A DNA stretch of 58,234 nucleotides from HGM04593 sp045634085 (GCA_045634085.1 JAZQZM010000095.1:1-58234), one strand, 5' to 3'. Positions 1 to 9,666 are shown, counted from the stretch's first letter. The notes: generated by a model from the letters alone, not told the origin. Made by a program: numbers and translations.

Positions 1-7
1 AAACTCT

Positions 8-3000
8 ATGAAAAAGATCTTCTTTATGCTTGTCTCTTTCTTGTGTTTGGCTTTTGCCGCACAGGCGCAGACAGTAACTGATCTCTCGCAATTGAGTAAC
101 GACAAAGTCTACACATTGCGTAGTGCACGTGCTTTCTTGTTCTACAGCGACAAGGTACCCGGCGAAATCTGTGGCAGTACAGGTAAGGCTGTCGGCTCTG
201 TAACAAGAAACAATGCCGACCCAGCACAGTTGTTCCGTATCGAGAAGAACGGTGCAAACTACTATCTCTACAGCGTAGGTGCCGAGAAGTATGTAAGCTC
301 AAACGGTAGTTTCACTGCAACAGCAACTTCTGCTCTCGGTTTGCAGAATGTTGGTGGTAGCTATCCTTGGAAGCTCACAATCGGCGGTAATGGTATGAAC
401 TCTCAGGAGCAGAACCAGATGGATGCAGGTATCGTTGTCAACAGCTGGACAACAACCGATCCCGGAAACTGCTACATCATCGAAGAGGGTGTTGCTCCAT
501 CTTCTGATTTCTCAGTGTCTGTCCTTGGTACAGATGACGCTGCTGCCGGTGTTGTAATCAATGGCACAGAGTACAAGAACGGTGATACTTTCACTGTTGA
601 TTTCGTGCTCAAGAGAAGCCACTTGAAGGCTAACGAGGTTGCCGGCAAACTCGCTACAGTAAACGTTGACGGTTCTGTCGTTTATGTAAGCTACTTTGAT
701 GCCGATACAAAGTTCTACACAATCCGTGGCGGTCACGGCGGTTATGTAAGTTTGAACCCTGACTATGTTGAGGGTGGCAACATGCTGCTTACAAACACAA
801 ACACTCCACGCGACAACCAAGGTATCTGGGCGTTCGTTAAGGACGGTTCTGCCTACACTATCTACAACTACTCTACCGGTCTTTCAAAGGTGCTTGGCAT
901 GACTGGTAGCGAGGCTAACGCACGTGCTACAATGGTTGCTCCTTCGAATACTTCTTACACAACAAAGTTCGACGGTATAATCAAGTTCAGCGCAACAGAG
1001 CCTTCATACATCAAGAAGTCTGGTACAAACTATGATTTTTGGAACAAGCGTGGCAACTACCTCGCATTGTGGAACAGCTATGCTGCTACAAACAACGATA
1101 CAGGTAGCCAGTTCTATCTTGAGGAGGTTGACTATGCTGATTATCCCGATGAGTACATCCACGAGATTTCAAAGATTGAGGGTGTTGCTTCTTTCTCACC
1201 AAAGAACCCTAACACATTGTGGTACACAACATCGGCCGAGGCTGCCGGCGTAAGCTACCCATGGATGGAGTACGCATTGCCACTCGGTAACGGTGAGCTC
1301 GGCTGTATGGTATTCGGCGGTGTACGCACCGAGGAACTCCAGTTCAACGAGAAGACTCTCTGGAGCGGTCCTGCAAACACTGTAGGTGCAGGTGGCGGTA
1401 ACCGTACATTCATGAACTTCGGTTCATTGTTCATTGCTAACAACGACAACGCTGTTTACGAGGGTGTTACAGACTATGTACGCTACCTCGACATTGAGGA
1501 GGGTATCGCAGGCGTTGAGTTCAAGAACGCTAACGGTACAAAGCAGGTTCGCAAGTACTTCAGCTCGGCTCCTGACCAGGTAATCGCAGGTCAGTACAAG
1601 ACTGAGGGCGAGGACAAGCTCAACCTTACATTCATGCTTGAACCGGGTACAGGTATCGGTGCCGGTGCTGTTACATACAACGGTAACGTTGCCGAGTTCA
1701 CCGGTGCAATGACATCCGTAAACTTCGCTGCACGTCTTCACGTTGTTGCCGATGAGGGTGCTACAGTAACTGCAAGCGGCAAGGGCATCACTGTAAAGAA
1801 CGCAACTGAGGTTACATTCTACCTCAAGGGTGCTACAAACTTCAACGGTGACATGGAGGTACTCAACAACTACTTCACAACAGAGACTCCTGCTCAGGTA
1901 AGCGAACGTGCGAAGGGTGAGATTGAGGCTGCTATCGCCAAGGGCTTTGCTGCAGTAGAGGCTGACCACGTTGCCGATTTCACTGCAATTACAAAGCGCA
2001 TGACATTCGACCTTGGTCTTACAACTCCAACAGTTGACACAAAGACATTGGTTGATACATACTATCCTAACAACTCTAACGCAAACAGCACAAAGAACGA
2101 CCACTTGTTCCTTGAGCAGTTGTACTTCCACTATGGCCGTTACCTGGCTATCAGCTCAAACCGCAAGCCTATTGCGGCTCCTAACACTCTCCAGGGTATA
2201 TGGAACGACCGTGGTACAGATTCTCCTTGGAACTCTGATATCCATACCAACATCAACATCCAGATGAACTACTGGCCAACTGAAATCACTAACCTCAGTG
2301 ATCTTCACAAGCCATTCGTGAACTTCATCATCCGTGGTGCACAGAGTGAGGGTTGGAAGAAGGTTGGTCAGCAGTACAACAACGGCTATGGCTGGAGCGT
2401 TTTGACTGAATCTTCACTCTACAACAGTATGAGTACATGGGGTAGCAACTACCTCGTTGCAAACGTATGGTACACAAGTCACTTGTGGACACACTACCGC
2501 TATACACAGGACAAGGAGTTCCTTAAGAAAGCATTCCCTGTAATGTGGGATTGTGCAGAGTTCTGGTTCCACCGCCTTATTGAGGACCGTCGAGTATATG
2601 ACGGTACATTCGTTGCTCCTAACGAGTTCAGTGCCGAGCAGCACGGAAACGAGAGTGAGGACGGTACAGCTCACGCACAGCAGATGATAAGCTACCTGTT
2701 CCAGAATATTGCCGATGCTATTGAGATTCTCGGCGCCGATGAGCTCGGTCTTTCTGCAGCTGATATCGAGAAACTGAATACCTATCTTGCCAAGACTGAC
2801 AAGGGTCTCCACACCGAGACTTATGATGGTAAATGCGGTAATCCTTTCAATGCTGTGAAGACCGGTGATGTATTGCTCCGCGAGTGGAAGTACTCTCCAT
2901 ACTCAGTAGGTGAGAGAGGCCACCGTCACATCTCGCACTTGATGGCTCTCTTCCCAATGGACCAGATCACTCCTGAGAGTGAGTACTTCACACCTGCTGT

Positions 3001-3697
3001 TAACGCCCTCAAACATCGTGGTGACGCAGCTACAGGTTGGTCAATGGGTTGGAAGGTTAACCTCTGGGCGCGTGCACAGGATGGTGACCATGCACACATC
3101 ATCATCAAGAACGCATTGAAGCACTCAACAACTTACGGTACAGACCAGGGTCAGGGTGGTATCTACTACAACCTCTTCGACTCACACGCACCATTCCAGA
3201 TTGACGGTAACTTCGGTGTATGCTCAGGTATCGCCGAGATGCTCCTGCAGAGTGCACACGGTTACATCAACATCCTCCCAGCAATGCCTGCAGTATGGAA
3301 GAAGCAGGGTACTGTAACCGGTATGAAGGCTATGGGTAACTTCACAGTTGACTTCAACTGGGTTGACGGCAAGTGCCAGAAAGCTACTATCACAAGCAAC
3401 GCCGGTGCAGAACTCAAGGTTCGTTGCAATGTAGCAGCTATGGAGATTGCCAAGGCTAAGGTTACTGTAAACGGTGTAGAGGTTGAGGTTACTGTTGATG
3501 CCAACGGTATCGCTACTATTCCTTGCGCAAAGGACGATGTTGTAGAGATTGACTTTACAACAGAGACTGCTATTGCTCCGGTTGTTGCAGGCAATGCAAA
3601 GGGCGGTGCAATCTATGACCTCAGCGGTCGTCGTGTAAACGATACACTTGAGGGTCATGTATACATCCAGGACGGTGTAAAGAAACTTGCAAAGTGA
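8..3697 (+). CDS. GH95 family alpha-L-fucosidase, secreted
   Basis: Probable secreted or periplasmic glycoside hydrolase that removes alpha-1,2-linked L-fucose (or L-galactose) from host or plant glycans. A signal peptide covers residues 1-20, ending FAAQAQ. Residues about 22-390 hold two modules of unknown function beginning with text like 'DLSQLSNDKVYTLRSA'. The GH95 region begins near residue 400 (WMEYALPLGNGELGCMVFGG). The two family Asn residues are in NINIQMNYW (about 748), and the catalytic Asp region is HAPFQIDGNFG (about 1060). A Glu-containing loop APNEFSAEQHG lies near 869. The C-terminus ends in the short IYDLSGRRV...VYIQDG tail common in Bacteroidales exported proteins. At 1229 residues it is longer than many GH95 enzymes because of the N-terminal modules. 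The start lies 7 bases into the window, so its promoter and any upstream partners are unseen. Confidence 0.93.
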   Translation: MKKIFFMLVSFLCLAFAAQAQTVTDLSQLSNDKVYTLRSARAFLFYSDKVPGEICGSTGKAVGSVTRNNADPAQLFRIEKNGANYYLYSVGAEKYVSSNGSFTATATSALGLQNVGGSYPWKLTIGGNGMNSQEQNQMDAGIVVNSWTTTDPGNCYIIEEGVAPSSDFSVSVLGTDDAAAGVVINGTEYKNGDTFTVDFVLKRSHLKANEVAGKLATVNVDGSVVYVSYFDADTKFYTIRGGHGGYVSLNPDYVEGGNMLLTNTNTPRDNQGIWAFVKDGSAYTIYNYSTGLSKVLGMTGSEANARATMVAPSNTSYTTKFDGIIKFSATEPSYIKKSGTNYDFWNKRGNYLALWNSYAATNNDTGSQFYLEEVDYADYPDEYIHEISKIEGVASFSPKNPNTLWYTTSAEAAGVSYPWMEYALPLGNGELGCMVFGGVRTEELQFNEKTLWSGPANTVGAGGGNRTFMNFGSLFIANNDNAVYEGVTDYVRYLDIEEGIAGVEFKNANGTKQVRKYFSSAPDQVIAGQYKTEGEDKLNLTFMLEPGTGIGAGAVTYNGNVAEFTGAMTSVNFAARLHVVADEGATVTASGKGITVKNATEVTFYLKGATNFNGDMEVLNNYFTTETPAQVSERAKGEIEAAIAKGFAAVEADHVADFTAITKRMTFDLGLTTPTVDTKTLVDTYYPNNSNANSTKNDHLFLEQLYFHYGRYLAISSNRKPIAAPNTLQGIWNDRGTDSPWNSDIHTNINIQMNYWPTEITNLSDLHKPFVNFIIRGAQSEGWKKVGQQYNNGYGWSVLTESSLYNSMSTWGSNYLVANVWYTSHLWTHYRYTQDKEFLKKAFPVMWDCAEFWFHRLIEDRRVYDGTFVAPNEFSAEQHGNESEDGTAHAQQMISYLFQNIADAIEILGADELGLSAADIEKLNTYLAKTDKGLHTETYDGKCGNPFNAVKTGDVLLREWKYSPYSVGERGHRHISHLMALFPMDQITPESEYFTPAVNALKHRGDAATGWSMGWKVNLWARAQDGDHAHIIIKNALKHSTTYGTDQGQGGIYYNLFDSHAPFQIDGNFGVCSGIAEMLLQSAHGYINILPAMPAVWKKQGTVTGMKAMGNFTVDFNWVDGKCQKATITSNAGAELKVRCNVAAMEIAKAKVTVNGVEVEVTVDANGIATIPCAKDDVVEIDFTTETAIAPVVAGNAKGGAIYDLSGRRVNDTLEGHVYIQDGVKKLAK

Positions 3698-3718
3698 TAT
3701 AAAAGGCATATTGCATAG

Positions 3719-3760
3719 CAAATAAACTCCGGAAGGCAGCTGCCTTCGCGACTTTATTTG
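3719..3760. terminator. Bidirectional terminator between convergent genes
   Basis: Outer arms CAAATAAA / TTTATTTG enclose a perfect 16-bp palindrome (gaaggcagctgccttc, 3732-3747). It lies between the ends of the fucosidase gene and the convergent aminopeptidase gene, with A/T-rich flanks on both sides. Confidence 0.75.
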
Positions 3761-3771
3761 TTATATCGGAA

Positions 3772-6258
3772 TCACTTTAACAATCCCCATGCTGCCTGCA
3801 GAATCTTGTTCTTGAGCAGCTGTGGGTAGTCGGGGTTGTCGCGGAGGAACTTCTCTACTGCATTGCGTGCCTCGTGGCTCCGATGCTCCTTCAAAAGTGT
3901 GCGTGCCCAACTTTGCGGGAAGAAAATATCACTTGTGCGCTGTATCTCCTGCATTGCCTCAAGTCCAGGTCTTATGTATTTCACAGCCTGTGCGGTGCGC
4001 GTGTGGTGGCACAGGTATCCCAATGTCCTTAATGCCCAGGGTTCAATGCGACGGTTCTCGGCTTTGAGAAGCGAGTGGAACAGTTTCTCCTGCTCTTTGG
4101 TGCCGGCATCAGTGGCGCGTGAAATGAAATCGAACTGGCGCAGACGGTCGGGGTCAGTGATTCTTTCTCTCTGTGTTGCAATAATACCTTTTTGTCTCTC
4201 CGGGAAATGCAGAGCAAGTTCGTATGCCATGTTCGTATAGTCGTTTTCATTGAACAACGGATTGCTCCTTTGTTCCCAAATGTTGTAGATTTCTGCGCAT
4301 GCGGCCGGCGATGTGGCTGCCGAAATGAGAGTGCGCATGAGCTGTTGGCGGCACGATGCAAGAGGATGCTCCCTGGCAACTTTCAGAAGGCGGCTCTCGT
4401 ACTCTGTACCACATTCGACAAGCGGTTCATACAGGTAACTGCACAGAGTCGATGTTATCAGTGCATTCCTTTCGTTTTTTAAACCTTCGGCTAGTGATGC
4501 AAGCCATTTCTCGCCACTCAGTGCGCCATGCTGGTATCCCTCGTGGAGGTTCATCAGTTGTGCCTGACGGCACACGTCATCATCAATGGTGTGCCAGTTG
4601 GCAAGCATCCATTCAAGGCAGTTGTTGTCATATATGAAATAGCCGTAACCTTTGCCGTCGCTGTTGGGGAGTATGTATTCAGCCTCCTGTTCAAGCGGTA
4701 TGCGCAGGAGTGTGTCGGTTATCTCTATGTTGATATGGCTGCGTTCTTTGCCGATGAGAGTAACGCCGAATTTCTGTTGCCATAACAAGTCTTTTCCATA
4801 TGGGTCGCGCTGTCTTACTGTCAGTGTATCGTTGCTGATGCTCATGCTTATGTGTGGCATGCCGCGCCTGTTTACCCAGGTGTCACTGAATGCAGCCAGG
4901 TCGGCGTCGCTTCTTTTGTCAAGTAGTGCGATAAGGTTATCCCATGTGGCATTGCCGTAAGCAAATTCCGTGAGATATTCATGTATCCCTTCTCTGAAAG
5001 CCTTTTCACCCATAATTTCAACAAGTTTTTCGAGCATTACAGGGGCCTTGTCATATATGATGTTGTTGTATATGAGTCCGGCGTTGCGCATGTTGTCAAG
5101 CGGTTGTCTTATGGCTGTGCCGCCTGTTGTGCGGTCTTCACTGAGTGAGGGGGTAACAATGCTTTTGAGCCAGCTGAGGCGGTGGTTGATATCGGGGAAC
5201 TGTGGCTCTGTTATGCGTGACGCAAAGTAGTTGGCGAATACCTCTTTAGTCCACACATCATTGAACCATTGCATTGTTACGTAGTCACCGAACCACATGT
5301 GTGCAGTCTCATGTGCTATGAGCTGCATGCGGCGCAGTTCCTCATCAGCTGTCGGGTGCTCTCCAAGGAACAACTGTGTGTCGTTATAGAGAGTGGCACC
5401 GGTGTGTTCCATACCGCCGTACTGGAATCCCGGGAGTATAATGAAGTCATACTTTGCAAAAGGGTAGGGAACTCCGGTGTACTCTTCCATCCACCCGAGT
5501 GCATCTGCTACCTGGCCGAATATTATCGGTAACTGTGCTATGCGCTTGGGGTCTGTCTCGCGGTAATATGCTGCAAAAGTGTGCTTGCCATCGCTGTATG
5601 TCTCTTTCTTGAATTCGCCTGCTACGAATGAAAACAGGTATGTGCTAAGCGGCTCTGTGGCGTTGAATATAATTCTTCTGCGATTGTTCTCCTCGCTTTC
5701 CTCGGCAACTGAAGTGTTTGATATGGCGCACCAGTCGGCAGGGACCTCCAATGTCAGGTTGAATGTGGCCTTAAGGTCGGGCTGGTCAAAACATGGGAAA
5801 AGGGTGCGTGCCCTGTCGGGGACAAGTAACGTGTAAAGGAACTCTTCGTTGCGGTTCAGTGACTGCTCCGCGGGTGTGAATGTCATCTCAATGTTGTTGT
5901 GCCCTTTCTGTAGTGATGAAGAAGGAATTATTATATGCTCGTTCCTGAGTCCGAACTCGGTGGTTCTGCCGTTGACAAACACTTCTTTTACACCGGTAAG
6001 TTCGCGGAAGTCAATTATTGTTTCCTGTGGGCTGTCAATGCTGAAGCTGATTCCGACGTTTCCCTCTACAGCCTTGTCGCGATCTTCAGGAATTGAGAAG
6101 AATAGTGTGTACTCAAGTTTCTTTATGCAGCTTTTGCGTTTCTGTGCCATTTGCAGCGATACACCGCTGTCATATAATGCCGTTTCGCTTGGGGCAATAG
6201 AAGTACACCCTGCAAGCGTGAGTGCTGCAAGGGCGAGTGTATATAGTCGTGTTCTCAT
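3772..6258 (-). CDS. M1 family zinc aminopeptidase, lipoprotein
   Basis: Zinc metallopeptidase that trims N-terminal residues from peptides, probably anchored in the envelope. The N-terminus is a lipoprotein signal (LALAALTLAGC, lipobox LAGC). The zinc site HETAH (about residues 316-320) is followed by 18 residues and then Glu (WTKE), as in M1 enzymes. The exopeptidase loop reads GGMEH near residue 280 in place of the usual GAMEN. The remaining C-terminal half is the helical region typical of the family. The start lies 11 bp downstream of the ABC-F gene stop, so the two are probably co-transcribed. Confidence 0.92.
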   Translation of the reverse strand: MRTRLYTLALAALTLAGCTSIAPSETALYDSGVSLQMAQKRKSCIKKLEYTLFFSIPEDRDKAVEGNVGISFSIDSPQETIIDFRELTGVKEVFVNGRTTEFGLRNEHIIIPSSSLQKGHNNIEMTFTPAEQSLNRNEEFLYTLLVPDRARTLFPCFDQPDLKATFNLTLEVPADWCAISNTSVAEESEENNRRRIIFNATEPLSTYLFSFVAGEFKKETYSDGKHTFAAYYRETDPKRIAQLPIIFGQVADALGWMEEYTGVPYPFAKYDFIILPGFQYGGMEHTGATLYNDTQLFLGEHPTADEELRRMQLIAHETAHMWFGDYVTMQWFNDVWTKEVFANYFASRITEPQFPDINHRLSWLKSIVTPSLSEDRTTGGTAIRQPLDNMRNAGLIYNNIIYDKAPVMLEKLVEIMGEKAFREGIHEYLTEFAYGNATWDNLIALLDKRSDADLAAFSDTWVNRRGMPHISMSISNDTLTVRQRDPYGKDLLWQQKFGVTLIGKERSHINIEITDTLLRIPLEQEAEYILPNSDGKGYGYFIYDNNCLEWMLANWHTIDDDVCRQAQLMNLHEGYQHGALSGEKWLASLAEGLKNERNALITSTLCSYLYEPLVECGTEYESRLLKVAREHPLASCRQQLMRTLISAATSPAACAEIYNIWEQRSNPLFNENDYTNMAYELALHFPERQKGIIATQRERITDPDRLRQFDFISRATDAGTKEQEKLFHSLLKAENRRIEPWALRTLGYLCHHTRTAQAVKYIRPGLEAMQEIQRTSDIFFPQSWARTLLKEHRSHEARNAVEKFLRDNPDYPQLLKNKILQAAWGLLK

Positions 6259-6269
6259 GTTCTTGGGTA

Positions 6270-7904
6270 TTATTTTCTCTCAAGTTCCTGGAGTTCCTCC
6301 ATCTTTTTGTTTGCAAGGAACTCGTATACTCCGCAAAGGTGCTCGCGTACCTTGCCATGGCCGAATTCGTATACCTTTGTAACAAGTCCGTCAAGGAAGT
6401 CACGGTCATGGCTCACGCAGATGAGTGTGCCGTCAAAGTCCTGGAGTGCCTGTTTAAGTATATCCTTTGTTTTGAGGTCGAGATGGTTGGTGGGCTCGTC
6501 AAGGATGAGAAGGTTAACGGGCTCAAGCAGCAACTTCATGAGTGCCAGACGGGTGCGTTCGCCTCCCGACAGCACCTTTACCTTCTTGGAACTTGCCTCG
6601 CCGCCGAACATGAATGCGCCCAGCAGGTCGCGGATTTTGTTGCGGATTTCGCCCTTGGCAACATCGTCTATGGTCTGGAAAACGGTGAGTTCCTCATCGA
6701 GCAGTGAGGCCTGGTTCTGTGCAAAGTAGCCTATCTGCACGTTGTGTCCCAACTGCAGGCTTCCCTCGTGCTCGAGTTCCTTCATTATACACTTTACAAG
6801 TGTTGACTTACCCTCTCCGTTGCGTCCTACAAAGGCTACCTTATCGCCTCTTTCAATAGTGAGTGTAGCGCCCGAGAATATCTGCTTACCGTCAAATTCC
6901 TTGCCCACACCCTCCATTATCACCGGGTACTGTCCCGAACGTGGCGATGGCGGGAACTTCAGGCGCAGCGCCGATGTATCCTCCTCGTCAACCTCTATTA
7001 TCTCAAGTTTCTCAAGCATCTTCACGCGGCTCTGTACCTGCAGGGTCTTTGAGTATGTGCCCTTGAAGCGTTCAATGAAATCCTTGGTCTCCTGAATCAT
7101 CTTCTGCTGTTCCTCCCACTGCTTCATCTGCTGCTGGCGGCGTTCGGCGCGCAACACAAGGTACTGCGAGTAGTTGACCTTGTAGTCGTATATGCGTCCC
7201 ATGGTGACCTCAATGGTGCGTGTGGTGATGTTGTCCACGAACTTGCGGTCATGGCTTATGACAACCACAGCCTTGCCGTTGTTTATGAGGAACTCCTCGA
7301 GCCAGCCGATAGACTCTATGTCGAGGTGGTTCGTGGGCTCGTCGAGCAACAGTACGTCGGGGTTGCGCAGAAGCATCTTGCCAAGCTCTATTCGCATGCG
7401 CCATCCGCCGCTGAACTCGCTTGTCTGGCGGTTGAAGTCGGTGCGTTCGAAACCGAGTCCAAGGAGTGTCTTTTCGACGTCCTCCTCGAAATGGGTCATG
7501 TCAATAGCGTAGAACTTTTCACTCTTTGTGGCAACCTCTTCAATGAGTGACATGTATTCATCACTCTCGTAGTCGGTGCGTGTCGCAAGTTCGTTGTTCA
7601 GGCGGTCAAGCTCGGCCTCCATTTCGTAAAGGTGCGCGAATGCCTGTGATGCCTCCTCGAAGACGGTACGTCCGTCCTCGGTCATGAGGTGCTGTGGCAG
7701 ATAGGCAATGACCGTGTCCTTGGGTGCCGAAACTGTACCGCGTGTGGCGTTGCGCACACCTGCAAGAATCTTCAGGAGGGTGCTCTTGCCGGCACCGTTC
7801 TTGCCCATGAGAGCAATGCGGTCCTTCTCGTTGATTACAAATGAAACATCACTGAACAGCGTCGTTCCGCCAAATTCTACAGCCAATCCGTCTACCGATA
7901 CCAT
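6270..7904 (-). CDS. ABC-F family ATPase (translation factor type)
   Basis: Duplicated ABC ATPase without membrane domain. ABC-F proteins act on the ribosome, restarting stalled translation or protecting against antibiotics. The first nucleotide-binding domain shows GKNGAGKST, SGGWRMRIELG and LLLDEPTNHLD. The second shows GRNGEGKST, LSGGERTRLALM and LILDEPTNHLD. A charged helical linker (about residues 230-300, rich in R, Q, K, E) joins them, as expected for the P-site tRNA interaction motif. At 544 residues it fits the Uup/YdiF/EttA-like housekeeping group; the sequence alone does not decide which. A possible -7 box TATCTTCG lies at 7966-7959, but the -33 box is weak. Confidence 0.92.
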   Translation of the reverse strand: MVSVDGLAVEFGGTTLFSDVSFVINEKDRIALMGKNGAGKSTLLKILAGVRNATRGTVSAPKDTVIAYLPQHLMTEDGRTVFEEASQAFAHLYEMEAELDRLNNELATRTDYESDEYMSLIEEVATKSEKFYAIDMTHFEEDVEKTLLGLGFERTDFNRQTSEFSGGWRMRIELGKMLLRNPDVLLLDEPTNHLDIESIGWLEEFLINNGKAVVVISHDRKFVDNITTRTIEVTMGRIYDYKVNYSQYLVLRAERRQQQMKQWEEQQKMIQETKDFIERFKGTYSKTLQVQSRVKMLEKLEIIEVDEEDTSALRLKFPPSPRSGQYPVIMEGVGKEFDGKQIFSGATLTIERGDKVAFVGRNGEGKSTLVKCIMKELEHEGSLQLGHNVQIGYFAQNQASLLDEELTVFQTIDDVAKGEIRNKIRDLLGAFMFGGEASSKKVKVLSGGERTRLALMKLLLEPVNLLILDEPTNHLDLKTKDILKQALQDFDGTLICVSHDRDFLDGLVTKVYEFGHGKVREHLCGVYEFLANKKMEELQELERK

Positions 7905-8007
7905 ATGATTAATGTGTTGTTTTCTATGCTTTGGTTTTCGTTATTTATAAAAGTTACGCGAAGATAGGCATTTTGGAGGGATAAAATGGCATTATTTTCT
8001 CATATTG

Positions 8008-8038
8008 TTTGTATGTAGGAACTTTTGTGCTATATTTG
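8008..8038 (+). promoter_or_regulatory. Bacteroidetes-type promoter of the 126-residue gene
   Basis: TTTG at 8008-8011, a 19-nt spacer, then TATATTTG at 8031-8038: a full match to the -33/-7 consensus of the Bacteroidetes primary sigma factor. It would give a leader of roughly 120 nt before the 8164 start. Confidence 0.75.
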
Positions 8039-8163
8039 CGGCAGATGTGCGGCCGTCGGGGCGTGCACATGTTTTTTCGATTTAAAGACCTTTTCTATAA
8101 TTCACTCGGTGCCGTGGGGCGGGGGTGAGTTGTTTTTTTGTTTAACCTTTAAATGGTTCAGTT

Positions 8164-8544
8164 ATGGAAAAGGTTTTCTATTATGAGTGTGTTGTCCGTT
8201 GCAAAGCCGACGGAAAGTTGCTGATGAGTGCGGGAGTGGCCGATGCCGTCATTCGTGCCCGGGAGGAGCATGTCCTTGGGCTTGATGGCGTGACGCGCTA
8301 CCGCGAATTGCTTTCTTTGGGCGCTTTCTGCGAGGAGCAGCGTCGTGACCGTGAGGCGATGAGTGCCTACATGGAGGTCGTTGACCATATCATGACGGAT
8401 AGGCGTCTGCACATGCCAAGAGGCGCACGCCGACGTCTCTACGAGCAGGCCGCCGAAGGACTCATGCGCCTTTGCAGCAGCCCCGATGAGGTTGTATGGG
8501 AGATCTGTTCACAAGAGTGTGACAGGTGGAGGAATGCTGTCTGA
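8164..8544 (+). CDS. Hypothetical protein, 126 residues
   Basis: I do not recognise this protein. It is small, with no signal peptide and no membrane segment. It is rich in Arg, Glu and Ala and probably all-helical; the middle (RYRELLSLGAFCEEQ...AMSAYMEVVDHIM) resembles a TPR-like helical pair but carries no confident motif. Four of its five Cys residues cluster in two pairs (near residues 9-13 and 111-120). The start is supported by a full consensus promoter about 125 bp upstream and by lack of overlap with the divergent ABC-F gene. Its stop codon lies inside a perfect 52-bp palindrome shared with the convergent DUF2007 gene. It is a single-gene transcription unit by layout. Confidence 0.75.
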   Translation: MEKVFYYECVVRCKADGKLLMSAGVADAVIRAREEHVLGLDGVTRYRELLSLGAFCEEQRRDREAMSAYMEVVDHIMTDRRLHMPRGARRRLYEQAAEGLMRLCSSPDEVVWEICSQECDRWRNAV

Positions 8545-8592
8545 TATGAATAAAGCACCTGCGCAATTGCGCAGGTGCTTTATTCATATCAG
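8541..8592. terminator. Perfect 52-bp palindrome, bidirectional terminator
   Basis: Two 26-nt arms are exact reverse complements with no loop bases (centre gcgcaa/ttgcgc). The left arm starts at the last base before the TGA of the 126-residue gene, and the right arm ends directly before the stop codon of the DUF2007 gene on the other strand. Each transcript would form a long hairpin with a U-rich distal arm. Confidence 0.85.
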
Positions 8593-8844
8593 TTATTCCT
8601 CTTGAGGAGCATCGGGTATTGTATTCTCCTCGATTATTTTCAAGGCTTGAGCTTCATGCTCCTGGTCGACAATCACATACACATCGCCGATGTTGGGAGC
8701 GTATTGCGAAATCACAGCACCCACGGTCTCGTCCTTGATTATACATGGAATCGCATTGGCATCAAGCAATCCCTTTACCAGCTGTGCCTGCCACACATTG
8801 CCTTCAAAGACCTTGACAAGTCTCTCTTCGTTTGCTCCGTTCAT
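8593..8844 (-). CDS. DUF2007 domain protein
   Basis: Small 83-residue protein of the DUF2007 family ('putative signal transducing protein'), whose function is not established. The family pattern is seen in VKVFEGNVWQAQLVKGLLDANAIPC and DVYVIVDQEHEAQALKII, an alternating alpha/beta fold resembling a ferredoxin-like or PII-like domain. The ATG is preceded by a strong Shine-Dalgarno sequence (gaaggaggtaattatg), which is unusual among the genes of this window. A consensus promoter is placed about 75 bp upstream. It is monocistronic and convergent with the 126-residue gene. Confidence 0.85.
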   Translation of the reverse strand: MNGANEERLVKVFEGNVWQAQLVKGLLDANAIPCIIKDETVGAVISQYAPNIGDVYVIVDQEHEAQALKIIEENTIPDAPQEE

Positions 8845-8919
8845 AATTACCTCCTTCTTTTAATGTTCAACAATATATATTGTCCCTTTGTTGGGGGTAT
8901 ATATACAATGCTTCTGCGG

Positions 8920-8950
8920 CGAATTTACCCAATAGTGGAATAAAATCAAA
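8920..8950 (-). promoter_or_regulatory. Promoter of the DUF2007 gene
   Basis: On the minus strand TTTG (8950-8947), a 19-nt spacer and TAAATTCG (8927-8920) match the Bacteroidetes consensus, with one change in the -7 box (TTCG for TTTG). Confidence 0.6.
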
Positions 8951-9013
8951 TAGTGGGATGATATTTTAATTATTAAAATTTCTTAAAAGCAATATAGGTT
9001 CGTTCATATTCTT

Positions 9014-9021
9014 TATTTTTG
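9014..9021 (+). promoter_or_regulatory. Probable -7 element of the frr-rsgA unit
   Basis: TATTTTTG followed by C matches the -7 consensus. No good TTTG is found about 19 nt upstream, so this half-site is only moderately supported. Confidence 0.45.
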
Positions 9022-9089
9022 CAATAAAGTGAAAGTACACTGCGCGTACTATGCGCAGCCTATTGACTGATTAATTAAACATTTTGTAT

Positions 9090-9650
9090 ATGATAGACGT
9101 AAAAGCATGCCTTAATGAGGCTGAAGAGATGATGCAGATGAGCATCATGCACCTTGAAGAAGAGTATTCTCACATCCGTGCCGGAAAGGCCAATGTTCAC
9201 CTTCTCGACTGCGTGAGAGTAAGCTCTTACGGTTCAGAGATGCCTTTGAACAATGTTGCGACAATTACAACCCCCGATTTGCGTACAATCGCCATTAAAC
9301 CATGGGACAAGAATATGATTGCCCCAATCGAGAAAGCCATCATCGATTCACCAGTAGGTATCATGCCGGCCAACAACGGCGAGGTTATCATTGTTGCCAT
9401 TCCTCCATTGACAGGTGAACGTCGTCAGGCTCTTGTAAAGCAGTGCTCTCATGAGCTTGAGACAGCAAAGATAAGCATCCGTAATGCCCGTCGCGATGGT
9501 ATCGATACATTGAAGAAGTCTGTAAAGGACGGAACTCCCGAGGACGTTGCAAAGGACGGCGAGGAGAGCCTGCAGAAGATCCATGACAAGTACATCAAGA
9601 AAGCCGAGGAGATTTTTGCAGCGAAGGAAAAGGAAATCATGACAGTCTAA
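9090..9650 (+). CDS. frr: Ribosome recycling factor
   Basis: Works with EF-G to split the post-termination ribosome into subunits. The 186-residue protein matches the family over its full length: the three-helix bundle part (MIDVKACLNEAEEMMQMSI...), the signature HIRAGKANVHLLD, the beta-domain segment TITTPDLRTIAIKPWDKN, and the long C-terminal helix ending KEKEIMTV. I chose the ATG at 9090 over the in-frame TTG at 9084 because family members begin MID/MxE. rsgA starts 16 bp after the stop, so the two form an operon of ribosome-related genes. Confidence 0.96.
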   Translation: MIDVKACLNEAEEMMQMSIMHLEEEYSHIRAGKANVHLLDCVRVSSYGSEMPLNNVATITTPDLRTIAIKPWDKNMIAPIEKAIIDSPVGIMPANNGEVIIVAIPPLTGERRQALVKQCSHELETAKISIRNARRDGIDTLKKSVKDGTPEDVAKDGEESLQKIHDKYIKKAEEIFAAKEKEIMTV

Positions 9651-9666
9651 TCCTCCAAGGTAAGCA

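Noticed and set aside
1424..2131. Long open frame on the minus strand inside the fucosidase gene
   Set aside because: It mirrors the codon bias of the real gene, is very Cys/Val/Leu-rich and has no start signals or family resemblance.
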